Assembly: GCF_035994945.1 (NCBI RefSeq)
Contig: NZ_CP108677.1
Span: forward strand, 5,642,001-5,706,000
Reading direction: 5' to 3'
DNA: 64,000 nucleotides
Origin: Streptomyces sp. NBC_01216
GTDB lineage: Bacteria; Actinomycetota; Actinomycetes; Streptomycetales; Streptomycetaceae
The translations under genes were made by a program, and so were the position numbers. The number at the start of each line of letters is the position of its first letter. The first letter of the stretch is position 1. Of the stretch, positions 20,176-27,429 are shown one piece after another. The notes beneath the pieces were generated by a model. It was given only the letters and a program-made list of their open reading frames with translations, was not told the DNA's origin and searched no databases.

Positions 20176-23031
20176 GTGAGCAGCGCCGTGACACACACCT
20201 GGCAGACCAGTGCCGCCGTCTTCCTGCCGGCCGCCCTGCCCCGGGAGGGCCGGGTCGCCTTCTGGGCGCCCGATGGCGCCGCCCTGCCCGACGGGGGCGA
20301 GCCGGCGGCACGAACCGAGCTGACCGTCGTCCGGCGGCACGGCACCGGAGTCCGCGGGCGCGCCGTACCGGTCGTGCTCCTTCCCGTCGCCGACGCCCTG
20401 CCCCATCTCGTCGCCGCCCGCTCCTACCCGGCCGCCCATCCGGCCACCGCCTGTTGGGGCGCCGCGGCCCTGCACGCCCTGCACCTGGTGGCCCGCGGGC
20501 GCCTGCTGCCCGGTCTCACCGCCGACGACCTGGACGCCTGGCGGGCCGGTCCGCTCGACGCGGAGGACATCGCCCATCTGCGTGCCGTCGCCGCCGCCAT
20601 GCCGCACGAGGCCCACGCCGTGCCCGTTCCCGGCCGGGGGCCGCTCCGGCTGCCCGAACCCGAGGCACTCGTCCGGGCCTTCCTCGACGCGGTCGCCGAC
20701 GCCCTGCCCCGTACGCCCGCCGCCGCCCACGCGGCCGGCGCGCCGTTCGCCGCCCGGGAAGCCCAGCACCTGCCCCGCGCACGTGCCTGGGCCGCCGAGG
20801 CCGCGGCGGGCATGGACGCCGGGGTCCGGGTCTCGCTCCGCCTCGACCTCACCGGGTACGAGCTCTTCGACCCCGCCGAGGAGGGCGGCGACGAGCGACC
20901 GGCCGCCGCCGCGCTCCTCCAGGTGCACAGCCTCGCCGACCCCACCCTCGTGATCGACACCGCGGCGCTGTGGGCGGGTGACGGCGTAGAGCACTTCGGA
21001 CCGCGCGTCCAGGTCGACGCCGTCCTCGCCCTGCGCCGCGCGGCCCGTGTCTGGCCGCCGCTCGGCCGCCTCCTGGAGAGGGACGTCCCGGACACCCTCG
21101 CCCTCACCGAGGACGAACTGTACGAACTGCTCGGCCCCGCCGCGGCCCGCCTCGCGGACGCCGGAGTCGCCGTCCACTGGCCACGGGAACTCGCGCGCTC
21201 GCTCAGCGCCTCAGCCGTCGTCCGGCCGCCGCGGTCCGCACCGGGCTCCGCCACCGACGGCACGGCTTTCTTCGACGGCGGGGACCTGCTGCGCTTCGAC
21301 TGGCAGCTGGCGCTCGACGGCGATCCGCTCAGCGAACGCGAGATGGACGCCCTGGCCGAGGCGCACCGGCCCGTCGTACGCCTGCGCGACCAGTGGGTGG
21401 TCGTCGATCCGGACCTCGTCCGCAAGGCCCGTAAGCGTGAACTCGGCCTGCTGGAGCCGGTCGACGCCCTCGCCGCCGCGCTCACCGGGACCGCCCAGGT
21501 CGACGGCGAGAACGTCCCCGCCGTGCCCGTCGGAGCCCTCGCGACCCTGCGCGACCGGCTCGTCGGCGGCCCGGGGGACGTCGAACCCCCGGCCGGTCTG
21601 CACACGACCCTGCGCGACTACCAGCTCCGCGGCCTCGCCTGGCTCGACCTCATGACCTCGCTCGGTCTCGGCGGCTGCCTCGCCGACGACATGGGGCTCG
21701 GCAAGACCGTCACCCTCATCGCCCTCCACCTCCGCCGTGCCCGCCGCGCGCCCACCCTCGTCGTCTGCCCCGCCTCCCTGCTCGGCAACTGGCAGCGGGA
21801 GGTGCGGAGGTTCGCGCCCGGCGTCCCCGTGCGCCGTTTCCACGGCGCCGACCGTTCCCTGGACGGACTCGACCACGGTCCCGGCGGGTTCGTCCTCACC
21901 ACCTACGGCACCCTGCGCACCAGCGCCCCCCGGCTCGCCGAACAGGAGTGGGGCATGGTGGTCGCCGACGAGGCACAGCACGTCAAGAACCCCTTCTCCG
22001 CGACGGCCAAGGCCCTGCGTACCATCCCGGCACCGGCCAGGGTCGCTCTCACCGGCACGCCCGTGGAGAACAACCTCTCCGAGCTGTGGGCGCTCCTCGA
22101 CTGGACCACGCCCGGCCTGCTCGGCCCGCTCAAGACCTTCCGTTCCCGCCACGCGCGCGCCGTCGAGAACAGCGAGGAGATCGAGAACGACGAGGCCGTC
22201 GAGCGCCTCGCCCGGCTCGTCCGGCCCTTCCTGCTGCGCCGCCGCAAGTCGGACCCCGGCATCGTCCCCGAACTGCCACCCAAGACCGAGTCCGACCACC
22301 CCGTCCCCCTCACCCGCGAACAGGTCTCCCTGTACGAGGCGGTGGTCCGGGAGACGATGGCGCAGATCGAGGGAGCGCGGGGCATGGCCCGGCGGGGGCT
22401 CGTCATGAAGCTGCTCACCTCGCTCAAGCAGATCTGCAACCACCCCGCCCAGTACCTCAAGGAGCACACGGCTGACGGCGGCGGCACGCCCCGGCTCGCA
22501 GGCCGCTCCGGCAAGCTCGCCCTGCTCGACGAACTTCTCGGCACGATCCTCGCCGAGGACGGAGCCGTGCTCCTCTTCACCCAGTACGTCTCCATGGCCC
22601 GGCTCCTCGCCGACCACCTCGCCGCCCGGGGTGTTCCGGCGCAACTGCTGCACGGCGGAACGCCGGTGGCGGAACGCGAACGGATGGTGGACCGCTTCCA
22701 GGACGGTGAGGTCCCCGTCTTCCTGCTGTCGCTGAAGGCCGCGGGCACCGGACTCAACCTCACCCGCGCGGGCCACGTCGTCCACTACGACCGGTGGTGG
22801 AACCCGGCGGTCGAGGAACAGGCCACCGACCGCGCCTACCGCATCGGACAGACCCAGCCGGTACAGGTCCACCGGCTGATCGCCGAGGGCACGGTGGAGG
22901 ACGCCATCGCCGAGATGCTGCGGGCCAAACGTGCCCTGGCCGACGCCGTCCTCGGGTCCGGAGAGGCCGCGCTGAGCGAACTGACCGACCGGGAACTCGC
23001 GGACCTGGTCTCGCTGAGGAGGCCGTCGTGA
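20176..23031 (+). CDS. SNF2-family DEAD/DEAH helicase
   Basis: A 951-residue Swi2/Snf2 ATPase. The N-terminal 450 residues form the bacterial SNF2 N-terminal domain (with LARTG-like W-Q-L-A-L-D-G-D-P-L-S-E). Helicase core: Walker A DDMGLGKT near 505, DEAQ (VVADEAQHVKN) near 597, LTGTPVENNLSELW, and motif VI ATDRAYRIGQ near 885. DEAQ with the downstream SWIM gene is a common bacterial pair; such enzymes translocate on duplex DNA, and role in repair or transcription is inferred only. The GTG at 20176 follows GGGAGCGGGGAG; another in-frame GTG lies four codons on. It overlaps the next gene by four bases (GTGA). Confidence 0.9.
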   Translation: MSSAVTHTWQTSAAVFLPAALPREGRVAFWAPDGAALPDGGEPAARTELTVVRRHGTGVRGRAVPVVLLPVADALPHLVAARSYPAAHPATACWGAAALHALHLVARGRLLPGLTADDLDAWRAGPLDAEDIAHLRAVAAAMPHEAHAVPVPGRGPLRLPEPEALVRAFLDAVADALPRTPAAAHAAGAPFAAREAQHLPRARAWAAEAAAGMDAGVRVSLRLDLTGYELFDPAEEGGDERPAAAALLQVHSLADPTLVIDTAALWAGDGVEHFGPRVQVDAVLALRRAARVWPPLGRLLERDVPDTLALTEDELYELLGPAAARLADAGVAVHWPRELARSLSASAVVRPPRSAPGSATDGTAFFDGGDLLRFDWQLALDGDPLSEREMDALAEAHRPVVRLRDQWVVVDPDLVRKARKRELGLLEPVDALAAALTGTAQVDGENVPAVPVGALATLRDRLVGGPGDVEPPAGLHTTLRDYQLRGLAWLDLMTSLGLGGCLADDMGLGKTVTLIALHLRRARRAPTLVVCPASLLGNWQREVRRFAPGVPVRRFHGADRSLDGLDHGPGGFVLTTYGTLRTSAPRLAEQEWGMVVADEAQHVKNPFSATAKALRTIPAPARVALTGTPVENNLSELWALLDWTTPGLLGPLKTFRSRHARAVENSEEIENDEAVERLARLVRPFLLRRRKSDPGIVPELPPKTESDHPVPLTREQVSLYEAVVRETMAQIEGARGMARRGLVMKLLTSLKQICNHPAQYLKEHTADGGGTPRLAGRSGKLALLDELLGTILAEDGAVLLFTQYVSMARLLADHLAARGVPAQLLHGGTPVAERERMVDRFQDGEVPVFLLSLKAAGTGLNLTRAGHVVHYDRWWNPAVEEQATDRAYRIGQTQPVQVHRLIAEGTVEDAIAEMLRAKRALADAVLGSGEAALSELTDRELADLVSLRRPS

Positions 23032-24311
23032 CCCCTCGCCCGTCCGCCCGGGGGCTCGGCCCGCGCCACGACGACCGCCGCCGTACGTTCCCGCCGCTCG
23101 CCCCGCGCGAGGCGCCGGACGGCCGCTTCGCCGGCACCTGGTGGGGCAACGCCTGGGTGGACGCCCTGGAGGACACCGCCCTCGACCCGGCCCGCCTGGC
23201 CCGGGGCAGGGCCTATGCCGGACGCGGCCACGTCGACGCCATCACGGTCACGCCCGGCCGTGTCGTCGCCTACGTCCACGGCAGCCGGCCCCGCCCGTAC
23301 CGCACCGAGATCCGGCTGCGCTCCCTCGGAGAGGACGGCTGGGAGGACTTCCTCGACGAGGTGACCGCCCGGCCGGACCACCTCGCCGCCCTCCTCGACA
23401 AGGACGTCCCGCACGCCGTCGGCGCGGTGACGGGCCTGCTGCCCGCGCCCGGCGATCTGATCCCCGACTGCTCCTGCCCGGACGACGGGTTCCCCTGCAA
23501 GCACGCCGCAGCTCTCTGCTATCAGTCGGCCCGGATCCTCGACGAGGATCCCTTCGTCCTCTTCCTGATGCGCGGGCGCGGGGAGCAGGAACTCCTCGCC
23601 GCTCTGACCCGGCGCAACGCGGCGCGGTCGGCGGCCGAGGCGAGCGCGGCGGCCCCCGCCCTGGCGACCGTCCCCGCCCGCGCCGTCCTCACCCCGCCCG
23701 CGGACGACTCCGTGCCGCGGCCCCTGCCCCCACTGCCCGAACCCCTGCCGGTGCCCACGCGCCCTGGCCGCCCGCCCGCCTTCCCGCCCGACCCCGACGC
23801 CCCCGACCCGGTGGCCCTGGACCTCCTGGCCACCGAGGCCGCCGCTCGCGCACACGCCTTCCTGACGACTGGTCAGGATGCCGTCGCCTCGCTCTCCCCC
23901 TGGCAGGACGCCGTCCGACTGGCCGCCGCCCACCCCGGCTCCGGCCTCACCGCGTCCACCCGCGCGCTCTACCGTGACCTCGCGGACGCCCTCGACCGCA
24001 CCCCCACCGACCTGGCACGGGCGGTGGCCGCCTGGCGGCAGGGCGGTCCGGCCGGTCTCGACGTCCTCGAAACCCCCTGGGACCCGCCCGCCGGCCCCTT
24101 CGACCGGGCCCGCCCCGCCCTGCTCGCCACCGACTTCCCCGCCTTCCGGCCCTGGCGCAACCGGCTCTCCACCCGCTCGCTCCAGCTCCGTCTCGGCCGT
24201 GACGGCCTCTGGTACGGCTACGAGTCCGACACCGACCGCGAGGACTGGTGGCCCCGCGGCACCCCCGACGCCGACCCCGTCGGCGCGCTCTCCGCGCTCC
24301 TGGGCGGCTGA
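23028..24311 (+). CDS. SWIM zinc finger protein, SNF2 partner
   Basis: A 427-residue protein. After the conserved F-A-G-T-W-W-G-N-A-W-V-D-A-L-E start, a SWIM finger CSCPDDGFPCKH sits near residues 147-158 (CxCx6CxH). The following 270 residues are Pro/Ala-rich with a C-terminal conserved patch ending in LQLRLGRDGLWYGY. SWIM domains bind DNA or protein; this family is nearly always next to an SNF2 helicase, and here its GTG overlaps the helicase stop (GTGA), so the two are translationally coupled and probably form one complex. Confidence 0.88.
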   Translation: MTPRPSARGLGPRHDDRRRTFPPLAPREAPDGRFAGTWWGNAWVDALEDTALDPARLARGRAYAGRGHVDAITVTPGRVVAYVHGSRPRPYRTEIRLRSLGEDGWEDFLDEVTARPDHLAALLDKDVPHAVGAVTGLLPAPGDLIPDCSCPDDGFPCKHAAALCYQSARILDEDPFVLFLMRGRGEQELLAALTRRNAARSAAEASAAAPALATVPARAVLTPPADDSVPRPLPPLPEPLPVPTRPGRPPAFPPDPDAPDPVALDLLATEAAARAHAFLTTGQDAVASLSPWQDAVRLAAAHPGSGLTASTRALYRDLADALDRTPTDLARAVAAWRQGGPAGLDVLETPWDPPAGPFDRARPALLATDFPAFRPWRNRLSTRSLQLRLGRDGLWYGYESDTDREDWWPRGTPDADPVGALSALLGG

Positions 24312-24616
24312 CGGGGCCCTGGGTCCCGATCGCGGGAACACCCCCGCCCGGCACATCCCGCCCGCGCCGGCCGCCACACCCTGCCCGCGCAGGACGGCGG
24401 ACGCCCCCCGCCGTCCTGCGCGGCGGCACCCGCGGCCGAGTGGCGGCACCCGCCCCGGCCGGGCGCGGCGGCCCGCCTCAGCTTCCCCACGCGTGTTCGA
24501 CGGTATGCCCACTCGTTGGAGTGAAACACGCCGACGGCCTGATCCCGCCGCGTCCGCCTCGCGTTATTGCGGATGCGGGCAAATACCCGTGAACACCTTC
24601 CGGAAGGCAGGAAGCC
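24312..24616 (+). promoter_or_regulatory. Chaplin upstream region with CACTC-GAGTG palindrome
   Basis: The 305 bases between the SWIM gene and the chaplin hold no gene. A perfect inverted repeat CACTC-GTTG-GAGTG lies at 24510-24523, about 94 bases before the chaplin ATG, in a locally less GC-rich stretch. Chaplins are controlled by the developmental cascade (BldN, ECF sigma factor), so this palindrome is a plausible developmental control site; that link is inference. AGGAAG precedes the ATG. Confidence 0.4.
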
Positions 24617-25360
24617 ATGAGGCAGATTCGCCGAAGTGGTCTGGCCACACTGATGGTCACGGGCGGCGCACTCGCCCTCTCGGCGGGCGCCGCGCACGCC
24701 GACGCCGGCGCACAGGGTGCCGCCGTCGGTTCGCCGGGCGTGATCTCCGGCAACAGCGTCCAGCTGCCGGTGCACGTGCCGGTCAACGCGTGCGGGAACA
24801 CCGTCAGCGTCGTCGGGCTGCTCAACCCGGCGTTCGGCAACAGCTGCGAGAACCGCTCAGGCGGATCCGACGGCGTAGGCCGTGCGCACAAGGACCAGCC
24901 GGGCACCCCGCGTGCCGGACAGCAGGGCGGTCACAGCGGTCATACGGGCGGGAACGCGTCCAACGGCGGCGGCGCCGCCGCCGAGGGTGTGGCGCACCAC
25001 TCCCCGGGTGTGATCTCCGGCAACGGTCTCCAGCTGCCGATCGACCTCCCCGCCAACCTCAGCGGCAACTCGATCAACGTGGTCGGTGTCGGCAACCCCG
25101 TCTACGGCAACACCGCGGTCAACGGCCCCGCCACGCCCGAGACGCCCCGTGTGGTGACCCCGCCGACCGAGACCGTGGAGAACCCGCCCGCTCCGAGCAC
25201 CGCCGTGGACATGCCGGCTCCTCAGCCGCACGCGCACTCCGCCGCGCTCGCCAGCACCGGCTCGGACACGGTCGGGATCGCCGCACCGGCCGGCGCCGCG
25301 CTGCTCCTCGGCGGCGCGCTGATGTACCGCCGCGCCCGTCGGACGGGCGGAGCGGCCTGA
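24617..25360 (+). CDS. Long chaplin, cell-wall anchored (ChpA/B/C type)
   Basis: A 247-residue surface protein that helps make the hydrophobic, amyloid-like coat of aerial hyphae and spores. Signal peptide 1-29 ending AHA-DA; chaplin domain 1 about 39-79 with Cys59 and Cys77; Gly/His-rich spacer; chaplin domain 2 about 129-169; Pro-rich wall-spanning stretch; sortase signal LASTG (211-215, LAXTG class E type) followed by a hydrophobic helix and RRARR. Domain 2 has Ser149 and Ala167 where both conserved Cys should be, so it cannot form the usual disulfide. Converges on DUF2293 with 13 bases between stops. Confidence 0.93.
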   Translation: MRQIRRSGLATLMVTGGALALSAGAAHADAGAQGAAVGSPGVISGNSVQLPVHVPVNACGNTVSVVGLLNPAFGNSCENRSGGSDGVGRAHKDQPGTPRAGQQGGHSGHTGGNASNGGGAAAEGVAHHSPGVISGNGLQLPIDLPANLSGNSINVVGVGNPVYGNTAVNGPATPETPRVVTPPTETVENPPAPSTAVDMPAPQPHAHSAALASTGSDTVGIAAPAGAALLLGGALMYRRARRTGGAA

Positions 25361-25373
25361 GGCCCTCCAGCCC

Positions 25374-26033
25374 TCATCCCGGACTCCAGGCCCGGAGCAC
25401 CGTCTCGATGACGGGGGCGACCCTCGACCGGGCCTGGTGACGGGCAACCCCGCGCATGAGCAGCGTGTCGTAGTCGGTGTCCACGTGCCGGACGGAGGCC
25501 CGCACCGCGGCGGTGACCGCACCCCGGTCCAGCGCCCGGCCGGCCGCCGTGCGCCCCACCCGGCCACTGCCCTTCCGCGCTGCGTGCGCGGCGATCTCCG
25601 CCGCCCGCTCCGGCGGGCAGGACGGGAAGAGCCGCCGGATCTCGTTCTCCAACAGCGCCGTGACCTCCGCGTCGCGCTCCGCGCGGCGGGCCGCGTCCCG
25701 GGACCGGCGCCGGGCCCGTGCCTCCGCGTCCGCCAGGCAGGCCGTCTCCGCCAGCGCGAGCGCGGCCTCCTCGACCAGCAGCCCCCGGCGCTCGTACCGG
25801 GTGCGCCGCCTGTTGTGGCGTACGACCACCGCCCACAGCGCGCTGCCCTCGCGGGCCCTGCGGGTGAGAGCGGTGTCCCCACGGGGGAGGAACACCAGAT
25901 GGCCGAGGTCCGCGCAGTCCAGGCAGACCGGCGCGTTGAACTCGACGATCATCCGCTCCAGCGGGCCTCGGCGGCACTCGGAACAGTGGCGGCGTCTCAG
26001 CGGCTCGACGACCACGGGTGCGACGAGTTCCAC
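25374..26033 (-). CDS. DUF2293 domain protein
   Basis: A 219-residue protein. Near the N-terminus two CxxC pairs (CSEC about residues 17-20 and CLDC about 37-40) look like a zinc ribbon. The centre has the DUF2293 hallmark R-T-R-Y-E-R-R-G-L-L-V-E-E-A-A-L followed by a strongly charged helix, and the C-terminal part resembles H-V-D-T-D-Y-D-T-L-L-M-x-G with Arg-rich helices, suggesting nucleic-acid contact. Function unknown. The GTG at 26033 has GGGGAG five bases ahead and is preferred to longer starts. Divergent from the next gene. Confidence 0.78.
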   Translation of the reverse strand: MELVAPVVVEPLRRRHCSECRRGPLERMIVEFNAPVCLDCADLGHLVFLPRGDTALTRRAREGSALWAVVVRHNRRRTRYERRGLLVEEAALALAETACLADAEARARRRSRDAARRAERDAEVTALLENEIRRLFPSCPPERAAEIAAHAARKGSGRVGRTAAGRALDRGAVTAAVRASVRHVDTDYDTLLMRGVARHQARSRVAPVIETVLRAWSPG

Positions 26034-26182
26034 GGTGTCTCCCCTCACTCGGCGGGCGCCGGGGCGGGGACCGGGTCGCACGGACCGGGCGGGTGCCGGT
26101 CCCGTCCCCGGGCGCCTGCGGGGAGGCGGCGACGCAGAAAACCATTCGCTCCCTCACGGCGGACGGCCCTAGGGTCGGCCGT

Positions 26183-26917
26183 GTGGCAACGAGACTCAAT
26201 CAGATCATCGCCGTGGAGAAGGGCGTCAAGTCCCGGGCGCATCAGGACCTGACGGCTGCTCATCACGGTCTCCAGAAGCCGGCGTTGCTCGCCGGCATCT
26301 CCCGCACTTACCAGCCGAAGGACGAGGAGGGCGAGCAGTTGCCGCCCGAGTCCACACGGGTGCAGGTGAAGGCCGAGGACGTGCTGCGCGACACCGCGCG
26401 GGTACTGACCCGCCTGTTCGACGTAACAGCCACCAAAGACTGGGCGAACTGCGAGGCGCGGGCCGACATCACGGTCGACGGCCGCGTCCTGGTCGGCCGG
26501 GTGCCCGTGGCCTACCTGCTCTTCCTGGAGAAGCAGTTGACGGACATCAACACCTTCGTCCGCAAGCTGCCGGTGCTGGACGCCGCCGAATCCTGGACGC
26601 AAGACCCGTCGACCGACGCGTGGAAGACGGAGGTCGTGCGTACGGTCCGTACCAGGAAGGTGCCGCGCAACCACGTCAAGGCGGAGGCCACGGAAAAGCA
26701 CCCGGCACAGGTCGAGGTCTACTACGAGGATGTGCCGGTCGGCTACTGGACGACGGTCAAGTTCTCCGGGGCGCTGCCGGCCCGGCGGGTCAACGAACTG
26801 CTGGAGCGGGTGGAGAAGCTCCAGCAGGCGGTGAAGTTCGCCCGTGAGGAGGCCAATGGCGCCGAGGTCACCGACCAGCGTGTCGGAGACGCCGTCTTCG
26901 GCTACCTCTTCGGGTAG
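26183..26917 (+). CDS. Conserved actinobacterial protein, unrecognised (perhaps DUF7873)
   Basis: A 244-residue soluble protein with no signal or membrane segment. I do not recognise an enzyme motif; I believe the family carries a DUF number (DUF7873) but cannot confirm it. Visible parts: an N-terminal helical region (QIIAVEKGVKSRAHQDLTAAHHG), a central mixed region with W-A-N-C-E-A and G-R-V-P-V-A-Y-L-L-F-L-E-K-Q-L-T-D, a basic segment RTVRTRKVPRNHVK that could touch nucleic acid, and a C-terminal coiled coil (ELLERVEKLQQAVKF). The GTG at 26183 begins the conserved part. It is directly followed by a hairpin and by two tRNA-like RNA elements on the same strand, which suggests, without proof, an RNA-linked role. 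Confidence 0.7.
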   Translation: MATRLNQIIAVEKGVKSRAHQDLTAAHHGLQKPALLAGISRTYQPKDEEGEQLPPESTRVQVKAEDVLRDTARVLTRLFDVTATKDWANCEARADITVDGRVLVGRVPVAYLLFLEKQLTDINTFVRKLPVLDAAESWTQDPSTDAWKTEVVRTVRTRKVPRNHVKAEATEKHPAQVEVYYEDVPVGYWTTVKFSGALPARRVNELLERVEKLQQAVKFAREEANGAEVTDQRVGDAVFGYLFG

Positions 26918-26936
26918 CCGGGACACACCACAGACT

Positions 26937-26960
26937 CCCCGCCCGCGATCGCGGACGGGG
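26937..26960 (+). terminator. Hairpin after the 26183-26917 gene
   Basis: CCCCGCCCGCG and CGCGGACGGGG form an 11-bp stem with one mismatch and a 2-base centre, 19 bases after the stop codon. It may end the protein mRNA, or be a processing signal ahead of the RNA elements. Confidence 0.5.
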
Positions 26961-27003
26961 TGCGCGAGGAGCGCAAAGCTGAAGCTGAGGCTTGTCGTGA
27001 CAT

Positions 27004-27084
27004 CCGCGGTCCAGTGGGGGTTCGAGTCCCTCTCCCGGCACTTACCGCGCCGGGATGGCCCAACCAGGCAGAGGCATACCGCGG
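27004..27084 (+). ncRNA. tRNA-like RNA unit 1, permuted order (Y RNA-like)
   Basis: All pieces of a tRNA are present, but the 3' half comes first. T-stem 27016-27020/27028-27032 with loop TTCGAGT; acceptor strand TCCCGGC 27033-27039; 9-base loop; acceptor strand GCCGGGA 27049-27055 (7 perfect pairs); TG in place of positions 8-9; D-arm 27058-27075 with AACCAGGCAG loop containing G18-G19. The outer ends pair as the anticodon-type helix: CCGCGGT 27004-27010 with ACCGCGG 27078-27084, seven pairs. Further out, GCTGAG 26984-26989 can pair with CTCAGC 27109-27114. No U33-containing anticodon loop and no encoded CCA. This is the topology of the tRNA-mimic part of YrlA-type Y RNAs, or of a permuted tRNA gene. 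Strand is inferred from the T-loop and D-loop sense. Exact RNA ends unknown. Confidence 0.72.
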
Positions 27085-27156
27085 TCAATCTCAGACTATT
27101 GCTCCAGACTCAGCATGCGCCGCTCATCGCCGGATCGACCGGGCCCGGGCCCCGGT

Positions 27157-27227
27157 GCGTCGAAATGCCAGTTCGAATCTGGTCCGCCGAGCTCGATCGG
27201 CGGTGGTCCAACGGCAGGACGCGACGC
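27157..27227 (+). ncRNA. tRNA-like RNA unit 2, permuted order (Y RNA-like)
   Basis: The same permuted plan as the element 73 bases upstream, with different helix sequences. GCGTCG 27157-27162 (3' anticodon strand plus one), AAAT variable region, T-stem GCCAG/CTGGT with loop TTCGAAT 27172-27178, acceptor strand CCGCCGA 27184-27190, 6-base loop GCTCGA, acceptor strand TCGGCGG 27197-27203 (7 perfect pairs), TG, D-arm GTCC-AACGGCA-GGAC 27206-27220, G26, then CGACGC 27222-27227 pairing perfectly with GCGTCG. Flanks continue the helix: GGGCCCGGG 27141-27149 with CCCGGGTCC 27240-27248 (nine pairs, one G-U). Different sequences in the two units with all helices kept is covariation evidence for a selected structure. 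Confidence 0.75.
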
Positions 27228-27286
27228 CATGACGAATGACCCGGGTCCTCAAGCGTGCCGGCGTGTGAAGGGGAGCGGCACCGACA

Positions 27287-27317
27287 GGGTCCGGGGGCAG
27301 GCTACGCCCTCGGACCC
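27287..27317 (+). terminator. Hairpin downstream of the tRNA-like units
   Basis: GGGTCCGGGGGC and GCCCTCGGACCC form a 12-bp stem (one G-U) with a 7-base loop AGGCTAC. It lies 39 bases beyond the outer helix of unit 2 and could end the RNA transcript. The remaining sequence to 27429 is GC-rich with no gene. Confidence 0.55.
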
Positions 27318-27429
27318 GCTCCGCTTGCCGGCGGACGACCCGCCGGTGCTCCTCCGGCGGAGGAATCCCCTCAGGTGATGTCGAAGGCCCCTCCGGCGGG
27401 TTCCGGCCGAGGAACCCCCTTCGGTCGTG

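Noticed and set aside
26917..27040. A normal-order tRNA from the GCCGGGA at 26917 to the acceptor end at 27040
   Set aside because: It would be 124 bases long with no D-arm or anticodon arm between, and the better acceptor partner lies at 27049-27055; the 26917 copy overlaps a stop codon and is probably chance.
27049..27193. A single long tRNA or intron-containing tRNA joining the 5' half at 27049 to the 3' half ending at 27190
   Set aside because: The acceptor strands GCCGGGA and CCGCCGA do not pair, while each pairs perfectly with its own neighbouring strand; tandem normal tRNAs are excluded for the same reason.
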